Of a stretch of 64,000 bases of DNA, positions 18,337 to 26,833 are shown one piece after another. The notes under the pieces are model-generated. The model ran no database searches, was not told where the DNA came from, and saw only the letters and a list, made by a program, of their open reading frames with translations. A program made the position numbers and the translations under genes. How positions within the stretch are numbered: the first letter of the stretch is position 1; each line of letters starts with the position of its first letter. The DNA is from Mycolicibacterium brumae (GTDB taxonomy: Bacteria; Actinomycetota; Actinomycetes; Mycobacteriales; Mycobacteriaceae), in contig NZ_CP104302.1 in NCBI RefSeq assembly GCF_025215495.1, positions 3,844,001 to 3,908,000 of the forward strand, in the 5' to 3' direction.

Positions 18337-19125
18337 CTACTCCTGCACGATCACCGGGTCGCCGACGCTGACGGTGTTGTAATACCACTCGGCGGCGGCC
18401 GGCAGCAGGCTGACGCAGCCGTGGCTGACGTTCTCGAATCCGATGGCCGAGGCCGCCCAGGGCGCCGAGTGCACGAACAGTCCGCGGCGGGTGAACCGGA
18501 CGGCGTAGTCCACGTCGAGCAGGTAGCCGTCGGGATGATCGACGGGGATTCCGACGCTGCTGGAGTCCATGCGGACATTGCGCTCCTTGGCGAGCACCGT
18601 GTACTTCCCCGGCGGAGTCCCGTACTCGGGCCTGCCCATGGTGGCCAGCAACACGCCTTCCTCCCCGGCGCGCGGCAGATGATGAGGTGACGGTAGGCCG
18701 ACGGTCTGCCCGTCGACGGTCACGATGAAGGTGTGATCGGAGATGTCCGCGACGCCGATGACCTCGGGCCCCGTCGTCAGTTGCGTCTTCGTCCCGCCAA
18801 CCGACAACAGCACGGTGCTGTGGGCGGGCCAGTACCGGTCCGGAACCCATTGCACGACATCGGGTTCCAGCCAAACGTAGCTGCCGGTCATCCCGGGCGA
18901 TATCGGGGTGACGTCGCCGGCCCGCTCCGCGGCGGCGCGGTCGAGGACCGGCCGATCGAACTTCAGCACGATCGGGTGCCCCACCCCCACGGGTGTGAAC
19001 GGATCGGGTTCGACGGCGATCAGGACCGGTGTCGACGACGTGCGGGCCGACGTCGACTGAACCGCCGGAGCGGCGGTGAGCAGCGTCGAGGCCAATAGCC
19101 CCAACGCCAGACCCGTGCGAATCAT
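18337..19125 (-). CDS. L,D-transpeptidase (YkuD) with Ig-like domain
   Basis: 262 residues. Signal peptide at the N-terminus, an Ig-like domain at about 35-125 (the bacterial fold preceding the catalytic domain in mycobacterial Ldt enzymes), and a YkuD domain to the end. The active site SHGC puts catalytic Cys at 237 and His at 235; the usual Asn after HGCxN is Ser here (HGCVSL). The enzyme should form 3-3 crosslinks in peptidoglycan from tetrapeptide stems. There is no lipobox, so it is secreted rather than a lipoprotein. Confidence 0.88.
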   Translation of the reverse strand: MIRTGLALGLLASTLLTAAPAVQSTSARTSSTPVLIAVEPDPFTPVGVGHPIVLKFDRPVLDRAAAERAGDVTPISPGMTGSYVWLEPDVVQWVPDRYWPAHSTVLLSVGGTKTQLTTGPEVIGVADISDHTFIVTVDGQTVGLPSPHHLPRAGEEGVLLATMGRPEYGTPPGKYTVLAKERNVRMDSSSVGIPVDHPDGYLLDVDYAVRFTRRGLFVHSAPWAASAIGFENVSHGCVSLLPAAAEWYYNTVSVGDPVIVQE

Positions 19126-19287
19126 TGACCAGCCCTTCGACGTGACCCCCTGCGGCAGAAATGGTAGGTCCGGCGGCGCGGCCGGGACGGCGGCGCGCCT
19201 CGGCCTTTCGGTCAGGGATCGGTCACGGTTTCACGACGGCGCCGTCTCGGTCCCCGCCCTCGCCAACCCGGTCGCTGCGCAGATCAC

Positions 19288-19303
19288 ATTGCAATATTGC
19301 AAT
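19288..19303. promoter_or_regulatory. 16-bp perfect palindrome, putative metal-regulator operator
   Basis: ATTGCAATATTGCAAT at 19288-19303 is its own reverse complement, made of two copies of the palindrome ATTGCAAT, in an otherwise GC-rich stretch 33 bp before the metal ATPase start. A CATAAT at 19309-19314 could be the -10 box, so a bound repressor would cover the promoter. AT-rich palindromes of this kind are typical of ArsR/SmtB regulator sites; no such regulator gene is adjacent. Confidence 0.6.
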
Positions 19304-19335
19304 ACATGCATAATACTGGCGAGGAACGGAGGATC

Positions 19336-21753
19336 ATGAGCCAGAACTCACCCATCAGCCTCGGCGAACTCCTGCCCGACGGCGATGAGCACTGCGAGCG
19401 GCGGCTACTGGAGGACCTGAGCACCGCGCCCGACGTGCAGCGGGCGCATGTCCGGCGAGGCGCCGACGGCGAATCCCACCTGTGCGTGCATTACGACGCG
19501 GCGGCCACCACCGCCGCCGATGTGACCGCCCGCGCCCGGCAGGCCGCCGCGCGGTTGCGCAACCGCTACGGGCACCTGACCTGGACCGACGTCGACGCCA
19601 ATCACGGCGACGACGTGTTGGGCAGGCTCCGCGCCACCCCGGGCGTCGTCGATGCCGAGGCGTCCGCCGGCGGCCTGCAGGTGGAGTTCGAGCGGGACCG
19701 GATCACGGCCGACGAACTGGTCGCAGTCATCACCGGGTCGGAACCCGAGCCGATCAGCGTGACCGCGAGCCCCGGGGACCCCCACGATCACGACCACAGC
19801 CACGGATTCGGCAGCCGGATCTTCGGCGAGCGCACCGAGCTCATCTTCGCCGGACTGGCCGGGTTCACCCTGTTGACCGGCTTCCTGCTGGCCGCCTTCG
19901 CCGACACCCCGCGCTGGATCGAGATGTCGCTCTACGGGGCGTCCTTCTTCTTCGGCGCCTTCTTCACCTTGCAGGAAGCCGCAGAAAGCTTGCGGCACAA
20001 GCGTTTCGAGATCGACTCCCTGATGCTGGTCGCCGCGATCGGCGCCGCGGCGATGGGTGAGGTCGCCGAAGGCGCTCTGCTGCTATTCCTGTTCAGCATC
20101 GGGCACGCGCTGGAGGGCTACGCGATGGGCCGGGCACGACGCGCCATCGAGGCGCTGGCCGAACTCGCGCCCAAGACCGCGCTGGCGCGCCAGCGCCGCA
20201 CCGGCGAGATCATCGAGATCCCGGTCGAGGACCTGCGTGTCGGCGACGTGGTGGTGGCGCGGCCGAACACCCGATTGGCCGCCGACGGATTCGTGGTCGC
20301 CGGCGCCAGCAGCGTCGACCAGGCGCCGGTCACCGGCGAAAGCGTGCCGGTGGACAAGATGCCGGTCGCCGACGTCGCCGCGGCGACCCGGCGGCCCGAG
20401 GACGTCGACCCGGCCTCCCGGGTCTACGCGGGATCCATCAACGGCGCGGGAGCGCTGGAGATCCAGGTGAGCCGGCTGGCCGCGGATTCGACGCTGGCGC
20501 GGGTGGTCAAACTCGTCAGCGACGCGCAGGTCGACGCCTCCCCCGCGCAGCGGTTCGCGGACCGGTTCCAGCGCATTTTCGTGCCCGCGGTGCTGCTGTT
20601 GGTGGTGGCGCTGTTGTTCGCCCCGCTGGTGATCGATGAGCCGTTCACCTCCTCGCTGTACCGCGCGCTGGCGGTGCTGGTGGCCGCCAGCCCCTGCGCG
20701 CTCGCCATCGCCACGCCCAGCGCGGTGCTCTCCGGAGTGGCGCGCGCGGCCCGGGTGGGCATCCTGGTCAAGGGCGGGGCCGCGCTGGAAAGCCTCGGCC
20801 GGGTGACTGCGATCGCGTTCGACAAGACCGGCACGCTGACCACCGGCCGCCCGACCATCACCGACATCATCCCCGCCGACGGCATCAGCGAACCGTTCCT
20901 GCTAAGCACCGCCGTCGCCATCGAAGAGCAGAGCGACCATCCGCTGGCCCGGGCCGTGGTGCGCGACGGTCGTGCGCTCCTCGGGTCCGAGCCGGCGCCG
21001 CGGGCCCAGAACGTGCTGGCCGTCGCCGGATTCGGCGTCACCGGCACGGTCGGCGGGATCCCCGTCCAGATCGGCAAGCCCGCAATGTTCGTGGCGGCCG
21101 GGCTGCCGCGCCCGGACGTGCTCGGCGATCAGGTCGCCGCGCTGGAGGCCCGCGGCCGCACCACCCTGGTGGTGCGGGCCGGCGAACGCTGGCTGGGCGT
21201 CATCGGGGTGATGGACACCGCGCGCCCGGAGTCCGCCGAGGTGCTGCGCCAGCTGGCCGCGCTCGGTGTGCGGCACACCGTGATGCTGTCTGGGGACAAT
21301 CAGCGCATCGCCGACGCGGTGGCCGATTCCGTCGGCGTCGGCGGCGCGGTCGGCAACCTGCTGCCCGAGGACAAGGCCACCGCGATCACCGACCTGCGCG
21401 AGCGGTACGAGCGCGTGGCGATGGTGGGCGACGGCGTGAACGACGCGCCCGCGCTGGCCACCGCCGATGTCGGGATCGCCATGGGCGCGGCCGGATCCGA
21501 CGTCGCGCTGGAGACCGCCGATGTCGCGCTGATGGCCGACGACCTCAAGGCGCTGCCGTTCGCGGTCAAGGTCAGCCAGGCGTCCAACCGGATCATCAAG
21601 CAGAACCTGCTCGCCAGCCTGGGCGTGGTGGCGCTGTTGATCCCGGCCACCATCTTCGGCCTGGGCATCGGCCCGGCCGTGCTGATCCACGAAGGCTCGA
21701 CGCTGATCGTGGTGGCCAACGCGTTGCGGCTGCTGGCGCTGCGCCAAGACTGA
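19336..21753 (+). CDS. P1B-type heavy-metal-translocating ATPase
   Basis: 805 residues from ATG 19336 (GGAGG at 19329-19333); the extension to 19297 would start inside the operator. Two degenerate HMA-like folds lie at about 10-130 without any CxxC, then a His-rich linker DPHDHDHSHG (about 150-160), membrane helices, A-domain TGES, SPC (452-454) in place of CPC, phosphorylated Asp496 in DKTGT, GDGVNDAPAL, and HEGSTLIVVANAL in the last helix pair. SPC plus HEGST points to the P1B-4 group (Co, Zn, Fe or Cd export) rather than Cu ATPases. Metal choice is inferred. Confidence 0.92.
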   Translation: MSQNSPISLGELLPDGDEHCERRLLEDLSTAPDVQRAHVRRGADGESHLCVHYDAAATTAADVTARARQAAARLRNRYGHLTWTDVDANHGDDVLGRLRATPGVVDAEASAGGLQVEFERDRITADELVAVITGSEPEPISVTASPGDPHDHDHSHGFGSRIFGERTELIFAGLAGFTLLTGFLLAAFADTPRWIEMSLYGASFFFGAFFTLQEAAESLRHKRFEIDSLMLVAAIGAAAMGEVAEGALLLFLFSIGHALEGYAMGRARRAIEALAELAPKTALARQRRTGEIIEIPVEDLRVGDVVVARPNTRLAADGFVVAGASSVDQAPVTGESVPVDKMPVADVAAATRRPEDVDPASRVYAGSINGAGALEIQVSRLAADSTLARVVKLVSDAQVDASPAQRFADRFQRIFVPAVLLLVVALLFAPLVIDEPFTSSLYRALAVLVAASPCALAIATPSAVLSGVARAARVGILVKGGAALESLGRVTAIAFDKTGTLTTGRPTITDIIPADGISEPFLLSTAVAIEEQSDHPLARAVVRDGRALLGSEPAPRAQNVLAVAGFGVTGTVGGIPVQIGKPAMFVAAGLPRPDVLGDQVAALEARGRTTLVVRAGERWLGVIGVMDTARPESAEVLRQLAALGVRHTVMLSGDNQRIADAVADSVGVGGAVGNLLPEDKATAITDLRERYERVAMVGDGVNDAPALATADVGIAMGAAGSDVALETADVALMADDLKALPFAVKVSQASNRIIKQNLLASLGVVALLIPATIFGLGIGPAVLIHEGSTLIVVANALRLLALRQD

Positions 21754-21788
21754 GGCGGCCGGCCTTGCTCAGCCCCATTGACCAGTGG

Positions 21789-21815
21789 TTATCCACAGAT
21801 CCGAGTTCATCCACA
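21789..21815. repeat. Two DnaA-box-like direct repeats before HNH gene
   Basis: TTATCCACA at 21789-21797 is a perfect match to the general DnaA-box consensus, followed by TCATCCACA at 21807-21815; the shared core ATCCACAGATC recurs at an 18-bp period. They lie about 55-80 bp upstream of the DUF222/HNH gene. Whether DnaA binds here or the motif belongs to the 13E12 element itself cannot be told. Confidence 0.6.
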
Positions 21816-21867
21816 GATCGGCTCTTCGACCCTCGTTGTTGTCGGCGCCGGTGAATAACATGGATGT

Positions 21868-23145
21868 ATGTTCCAGTTGGTGATCTCGGAGACGGACCTC
21901 CTCGAGGAGTCCGCCCTGATCAGCGGCATCGACGAACTCGAAATTCTCAAGTCTCGGGCGGCGGCGCTGCAGGCCAGACTGACCGTTCAATTGGCCGACG
22001 CCCGGCGCGCGGATGAGCTGGCCCGCGGCGTGCCGGCCGCCCGGCGCGGCAAGGGGCTGGCGGCCGAGGTCGCGCTCGCCAGACACGATTCCCCGAATTG
22101 CGGCAATCGGCATCTCGGTCTCGCGCAGGCGCTGGTTCGCGAGATGCCGCACACGCTGGCCGCGCTGGAATCCGGCGCCCTCTCGGAGTGGCGGGCCACC
22201 CTGATCGTGCGCGAATCGGCCTGCCTGGATGTCGATGACCGCCGGAGGCTGGACGCCGAACTGTGCGCCGACCAGTCTCGGCTAAAAGGTCTCGGCAATG
22301 CCCGGATCGCCGCCGACGCCAAGGCCATCGCCTACCGGCTGGACCCGCGAGCTGTTGTCGAGCGCGCCGTGAAGGCCGAGGAGGACCGCTCGGTGTGGGT
22401 GCGTCCGGCGCCGGACAATATGGCGTACCTGACGGCTCTGCTGCCGATGGCCAAGGGCGTCGCGGTCTACGCGGCGCTGCGCCGGCAGGCCAAGAGCTGC
22501 GCCGACGGTCGAGGCGGCGGCCAGGTCATGGCGGACACGCTCATCGAGCGCGTCACCGGCCGCCCGGCCGACGCGCCGGAACCGGTGGCGGTGAACCTGG
22601 TGCTCTCCGACGAGACCCTGGTCGGCGGGTCAGATCCCGCGGTGGTGAGTGGGTACGGTCCGATCCCCGCGCAGATCGCCCGGTTGCTGCTCGCCGCCGC
22701 CATCGACGATCCCCTCGCCTGCTCGACCCTGCGGCGGCTCTACGCCCGCCCGGCGTCCGGCGCCCTGGTGGCGATGGAATCCAAAGCCCGGCTGTTCCCC
22801 AAGGGGCTGGCCACCTTCATCGGTCTGCGCGACCAGACCTGCCGAACCCCCTATTGCGACGCGCCCATCCGCCACATCGACCACGCGAGACCTGCCGGCC
22901 GCGGCGGGAAGACCGCGGAGATCAACGGCCAGGGCGCCTGCGAAGCGTGCAACTACAACAAGGAGGCCGACGGCTGGTCCGTCACGACCACCATGGCTGG
23001 TCGGCACACCACTGTCACCACCACGCCCACCGGCCACACCTATCGAAGTACGGCGCCACCGATCCTGCCGGGCCGAACACCCCGGGCGCCCAGCCGGATG
23101 GAACGCGCGCTCAGCGCGATCATCGACCAGCAGGCCGCCGCCTGA
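21868..23145 (+). CDS. DUF222 / HNH endonuclease protein (13E12 repeat family)
   Basis: 425 residues. The N-terminal DUF222 region runs to about 300 (LESGALSEWRATLIVRES is typical), and a C-terminal HNH nuclease fold has the sequence CRTPYCDAPIRHIDHARP, then CEACNYNKEADGW, giving the paired Cys and His-Asn-His arrangement. In mycobacteria these are multicopy 13E12-type proteins of uncertain role, possibly selfish or recombinational. The gene appears full length and its ATG follows two DnaA-box-like repeats. Confidence 0.9.
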   Translation: MFQLVISETDLLEESALISGIDELEILKSRAAALQARLTVQLADARRADELARGVPAARRGKGLAAEVALARHDSPNCGNRHLGLAQALVREMPHTLAALESGALSEWRATLIVRESACLDVDDRRRLDAELCADQSRLKGLGNARIAADAKAIAYRLDPRAVVERAVKAEEDRSVWVRPAPDNMAYLTALLPMAKGVAVYAALRRQAKSCADGRGGGQVMADTLIERVTGRPADAPEPVAVNLVLSDETLVGGSDPAVVSGYGPIPAQIARLLLAAAIDDPLACSTLRRLYARPASGALVAMESKARLFPKGLATFIGLRDQTCRTPYCDAPIRHIDHARPAGRGGKTAEINGQGACEACNYNKEADGWSVTTTMAGRHTTVTTTPTGHTYRSTAPPILPGRTPRAPSRMERALSAIIDQQAAA

Positions 23146-23166
23146 ACCCCGGGTTTGCGCCGCGGG

Positions 23167-24156
23167 CTACCAGCCAGCGTTGCGGGCCAGGTCGATCGCG
23201 AACTGGTTCACGAACACACCGGCCGCCGGAGCGCCGCCACCGCAGGACCCGTCGGACTCGCCGACCCGCTTGATCCACAGGTAGGCGTCGGCGTGCGGAC
23301 CGGCGGTCGCGGTGGTCGGGGTGACGCCCAGCGCGCGACCGGGCGGGTTGCACCAGCCCATCGACGAATCGTCCAGCGGCCCGTTGCCGTTGCGCGAGGT
23401 GTCGATCACGTAGTTCTTCCCACCGGTGAGCCCGGAGATCGCCTCGCCGTAGCCGATGTTCTCTTCGGTGGTGTAGTAGTTCGTCGGGTTGAGGCTGAAG
23501 CCCCGGGCCATCTCCACCCCGGAGGCGTTCAGACCGGCGGCCGCGTCCTCGACGCTGATCCAGCGCGGGTGCCCGGCGTCGATGTAGACCGCGGCGGCCG
23601 GGTTCTGGGTCAACCGCTGGGTGGCGTAGCGCAGCAGGCCGTACCGCTCCTGGCGCTGGTCTTCGGACAGGCAGCTCGCCATCGCGATGGCGTCGGGCTC
23701 CAGGATGATGGTCACCGGCGCCCCACCGATGCCGTCGGCGATGCCGTCGATCCAGGCCCGGTAGCTGTCGCCGGAGCCGAAGCCGCCGGCCGCGTAACTG
23801 CCGCAGTCCCGGTTCGGGATGCCGTAGATCGCGAAGATCGGGGTGGCCCCGGCGTCCAGAGCCGCGCCGGTGTAGCGCGAGACGAACCCGGTCACCGAAC
23901 TCGGGGACCAGTAGTGGTCCAGCCAGAAGGCCTGCGGGACGTCGGCGATGGCCTGGATCTCCGGGCTGCCGCTGGATTGGGCCGCCCGCATCGCCTTGGA
24001 ATCCGGGTCGACGTAGAACGTCCGGCCGGCCAGTGGGTTGGCGTCGCTGGCCAACCGCACCTCCGCAGTCGAGGGCTCGGAGACAAGGCCGGCGGCGACG
24101 ACAGTCGCGACGGCGAGGGCGGGCAGGATCCGGCGGGCCAGCGCAGAGAACATCAC
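23167..24156 (-). CDS. Secreted glycoside hydrolase family 6 cellulase (CelA1/Rv0062-like)
   Basis: 329 residues: signal peptide to about residue 31, then a GH6 catalytic domain without a cellulose-binding module. Recognisable blocks are NPLAGRTFYVDPDSKAM, AIYGIPNRDCG, VTIILEPDAIA (catalytic acid Asp region), AAVYIDAGHPRWI, NYVIDTSRNGNGP and CNPPGRALG, with the WIKRVGESDGSC end that binds substrate. Such enzymes hydrolyse beta-1,4-glucan from the non-reducing side or internally. It is monocistronic; the GH3 beta-glucosidase 2.7 kb away could finish the degradation. Confidence 0.9.
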   Translation of the reverse strand: MMFSALARRILPALAVATVVAAGLVSEPSTAEVRLASDANPLAGRTFYVDPDSKAMRAAQSSGSPEIQAIADVPQAFWLDHYWSPSSVTGFVSRYTGAALDAGATPIFAIYGIPNRDCGSYAAGGFGSGDSYRAWIDGIADGIGGAPVTIILEPDAIAMASCLSEDQRQERYGLLRYATQRLTQNPAAAVYIDAGHPRWISVEDAAAGLNASGVEMARGFSLNPTNYYTTEENIGYGEAISGLTGGKNYVIDTSRNGNGPLDDSSMGWCNPPGRALGVTPTTATAGPHADAYLWIKRVGESDGSCGGGAPAAGVFVNQFAIDLARNAGW

Positions 24157-24167
24157 GGATTAATAAA

Positions 24168-24177
24168 GTATCGATAC
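24168..24177. promoter_or_regulatory. Palindrome upstream of the GH6 cellulase
   Basis: GTATCGATAC is a perfect 10-bp palindrome 11 bp upstream of the GH6 start, in a short AT-rich patch (TTTATTAAT on the coding strand) that could be the promoter. It may be a regulator site; the overlap with a promoter is inferred. Confidence 0.35.
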
Positions 24178-24254
24178 CCGGCTCCGCAAGCCAATCGGGA
24201 GCAGCTCGTTCCTCGCCGCTCGACTTGTCGGGTGGTCCTCGTACTCTCGATGGC

Positions 24255-25010
24255 GTGACCCAGCATGTCGGCCGGCTGCACCCGGCGGCGCTGCGCGCGG
24301 TCGTGCAGGTGATGCGCGCCGAAGCGGTCACCGGGCTGTCCGCCACCGACGCGGCCGACCACGCGGCCTACAGCCCGTTCCACTTCAACCGGCTGTTCGC
24401 CGCGACCACCGGCGTCTCCCCCGGCGCGTATCTGACCAGCCTGCGGATCGACGCGGCCAAGCGGCTGCTGCTCGCCGACCCCGCGCCGGTGATCGACGTC
24501 GCGACCGAAGTCGGCTTCGATTCGCTGTCCAGCTTCTCCCGCCGCTTCCGCGCCGTCGTCGGAACCTCCCCGGCGGCGTTTCGCGCGCTGGCCGACCACG
24601 TCGACGACGGCGCCGTCGAACCGTTCCGGCTCGTCGACCCGAACCAGCCCACCGTCCGGATCCGGCCCCGGCTGCCGGAGCATCTCCGTCCGGGCCCAAG
24701 GGTCGAACTGTGGATCGGGTGGTTCCCCAAACCGGCCCCGATCGGGCTGCCCGCGGCCGGGGCGCTGACCGTCTCGGACGCCGAACTGGAATTGCCATTG
24801 TGCCCGGACGCCCCGTGGCTGCTGTCCTTCGCGGTGTCCGCCGACGCCTGTGCCCGGGAACGGTTGGCCCCCTCGGCGCCTCTGGTGGCCCGGCACCCCG
24901 CGCCACTCACGTCGCCAACCAACATCGACCTGCATTACCGGTATGCCACCCCGGTGGATCTGCCGATGCTCCCGGCGCTACCGGCGCTCGCGGGCCCAAC
25001 GTCGACCTGA
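24255..25010 (+). CDS. AraC-family transcriptional regulator
   Basis: 251 residues from GTG 24255; the longer frame to 24033 overlaps the GH6 gene antisense and lacks similarity. The double helix-turn-helix is at the N-terminus (residues about 10-115): FHFNRLFAATTGVSPGAYLTSLRIDAAKRLL and VATEVGFDSLSSFSRRFRAVVGTSPAAFR. The C-terminal 130 residues (PFRLVDPNQPTVRIRPRLPE onward) would be an effector domain. It sits 78 bp before the VOC protein in the same direction and is probably its regulator. Confidence 0.88.
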   Translation: MTQHVGRLHPAALRAVVQVMRAEAVTGLSATDAADHAAYSPFHFNRLFAATTGVSPGAYLTSLRIDAAKRLLLADPAPVIDVATEVGFDSLSSFSRRFRAVVGTSPAAFRALADHVDDGAVEPFRLVDPNQPTVRIRPRLPEHLRPGPRVELWIGWFPKPAPIGLPAAGALTVSDAELELPLCPDAPWLLSFAVSADACARERLAPSAPLVARHPAPLTSPTNIDLHYRYATPVDLPMLPALPALAGPTST

Positions 25011-25088
25011 GCAATTTCGGACAAACCCGCTCGGGAGGATCCGCCTAACGTCGAACACGCAAGCAGTCATCCCCCAAGGAGTCTCACA

Positions 25089-25511
25089 ATGTCTGTTCGA
25101 TTGGTTCCCTACGTTTCGTTTCCCGGCAATGGCCGCGAGGTGCTCGACTACTACACGGAGATCTTCGGCGGATCGCTGAACACCGCCTCCTACACCGACT
25201 TTCCGATGGAGGGCATGCCGTTCACCCCGCCGGCCGACGCGCTCGCCCACGGACACCTCGACGCCGGGGCCGTGCAACTCGCCGGCGGCGACTGGATCTG
25301 CCCGGAGAACCCGGCCGATCCGCTGGAGAACAACGCCTACTCGTTCCTGCTCGAACTCGACTCCACCGACGAGGCCGAGGCGCTGATCGAGAAGTTCACC
25401 AGCACCGGCTCCGAGGTCGCGATGCCCTTCGAGAAGGCGCCCTGGGGCGGGCACTACGGGCAGGTGAAGGACAAGTTCGGCGTGCTCTGGGCGTTCAGCG
25501 TCGAGGGGTAG
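25089..25511 (+). CDS. VOC-superfamily (PhnB/glyoxalase-like) protein
   Basis: 140 residues with the PhnB-type start VRLVPYVSFPGNGREVLDYYTEIFGG and the end block PWGGHYGQVKDKFGVLWAFS. This subgroup of the vicinal-oxygen-chelate superfamily has no defined reaction; many act as metal-binding dioxygenase- or resistance-like proteins. CAAGGAG lies just before ATG 25089. Likely regulated by the adjacent AraC gene. Confidence 0.88.
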   Translation: MSVRLVPYVSFPGNGREVLDYYTEIFGGSLNTASYTDFPMEGMPFTPPADALAHGHLDAGAVQLAGGDWICPENPADPLENNAYSFLLELDSTDEAEALIEKFTSTGSEVAMPFEKAPWGGHYGQVKDKFGVLWAFSVEG

Positions 25512-25520
25512 CCTCGTCCC

Positions 25521-25976
25521 ATGACCCCGACGAGAACCCGGCCGCGCGCCCCATGGGCGGCCGGGTTCTGCGTCGGCATGGCGACCCTGCTCGGCTGCGC
25601 GGCGCCGGATACGGCGGAAAGCCCTGTGACACAACAGGATTCTGCCGCGTCGGTTTCCGCCGGTCCGCGTTCGCTGGGCCCGGACGCCTTCGCGACGGCG
25701 ATCTCCGATCCGGACCGGTTCATCATCAACGTGCACATCCCCTATGAGGGCGAGATCGCCGACACCGACCTGCAGCTGCCGTACAACGAAATCGGGCAGC
25801 TGTCCGGCCTGCTGCCCGCGGACCGCTCCACGCCGCTGGCGGTGTACTGCCGCAGCGGGCCGATGAGCCAGACCGCGATGGACACCCTGAGCGGCCTGGG
25901 TTACACCGACATCGTCGAACTCGACGGGGGTATGCGCGCCTGGACCGCCAGCGGGCGAGACCTGAAACATCGCTGA
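25521..25976 (+). CDS. Rhodanese-domain lipoprotein
   Basis: 151 residues. A lipoprotein signal peptide ends in the lipobox LLGC, lipidated Cys26. The mature part is a single rhodanese homology domain at about 48-148, with the active-site loop YCRSGPMSQ carrying catalytic Cys110. Rhodaneses transfer sulfane sulfur; an outer-face membrane anchor suggests a role in thiol or sulfur handling in the envelope. The gene follows the VOC gene by 9 bp and may share its transcript. Confidence 0.88.
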   Translation: MTPTRTRPRAPWAAGFCVGMATLLGCAAPDTAESPVTQQDSAASVSAGPRSLGPDAFATAISDPDRFIINVHIPYEGEIADTDLQLPYNEIGQLSGLLPADRSTPLAVYCRSGPMSQTAMDTLSGLGYTDIVELDGGMRAWTASGRDLKHR

Positions 25977-26046
25977 CCCGCCGATGAGGGGAATTTGATG
26001 GAGCGAGCCGATTGATCGCGATCCCCGGCGCGGCGAGACTGACACC

Positions 26047-26826
26047 ATGAGCGGACTCCTCGCCGAAAAAGTCGTGCTCGTCAACGGCGGCACCCAGGGC
26101 GTCGGCGGCGCCGTCGCCCGCGCCGCGGTCCTCGCGGGCGCCGATGTGATGGTCACCGGACGTCGCCGCGATGCGGGAGAGCGCTTCGCCGCTGAGTTGT
26201 TGACCCTCGGCGGACGGGCGCAGTTCACCCAGCTCGATCTCGCCGACCCCGACCAGGCTCGCGCGTCGGTGGCCGAAACCGTCACCGCGTATGGGCGTAT
26301 CGACGGCCTGTGCAATGCCGCCGGTCTGACCACGCGCGGCTCCATCACCGACACCAGCCCGGAACTATTCGACGCCCACATGGCGGTGAACCTGCGCGGG
26401 CCGTTCTTCGCAATGCAGGCCGCCATCGAGGACATGCGGGCCCGCGGCGTCGCCGGCAGCATCGTCAATATCGGGTCGACGTCCGCCCACGGCGGGCAGG
26501 CGTTCCTCGCGCCGTACGTCGCGGCGAAGGCCGGCCTGACGGCGCTGACCCGCAACGCCGCCCATGCGCACCGCTGGGACCGGATCCGGATCAACTGCCT
26601 CAATATCGGCTGGACCGAAACCGAGGGCGAAGCCGAAACCCAACGCAGATTCCACGACGGCGGCGCCGACTGGGCGGAGCAAGCCGCCAAGAACGTCCCG
26701 ATGGGCAAGCTCGGGCAGCCCGACGAGATCGCCGACATGGTGGTGCTGCTGCTGTCCCCACGCAGCGGGGTGGTCACGGGATCGGTCATCGACTGGGACC
26801 AGCTGGTCCTCGGCGGGCTGGACTGA
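26047..26826 (+). CDS. Short-chain dehydrogenase/reductase
   Basis: 259 residues, classical SDR. The cofactor loop is NGGTQGVGGAVARA (about 14-27), the structural motif is CNAAG (NAG-type), and the active site pairs the Ser of NIGSTSAHGG with the Tyr/Lys of YVAAKAG. Close to hydroxysteroid or sugar dehydrogenase-type SDRs; substrate unknown. It is followed after 7 bp by the GH3 beta-glucosidase, so a sugar-derived substrate is plausible. ATG 26047 follows a GAGACTGAC region with a weak ribosome site. Confidence 0.88.
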   Translation: MSGLLAEKVVLVNGGTQGVGGAVARAAVLAGADVMVTGRRRDAGERFAAELLTLGGRAQFTQLDLADPDQARASVAETVTAYGRIDGLCNAAGLTTRGSITDTSPELFDAHMAVNLRGPFFAMQAAIEDMRARGVAGSIVNIGSTSAHGGQAFLAPYVAAKAGLTALTRNAAHAHRWDRIRINCLNIGWTETEGEAETQRRFHDGGADWAEQAAKNVPMGKLGQPDEIADMVVLLLSPRSGVVTGSVIDWDQLVLGGLD

Positions 26827-26833
26827 CGGCGCC

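Noticed and set aside
24978..26789. 603-codon minus-strand frame
   Set aside because: Runs antisense through VOC, rhodanese and SDR genes; low-complexity residue content.
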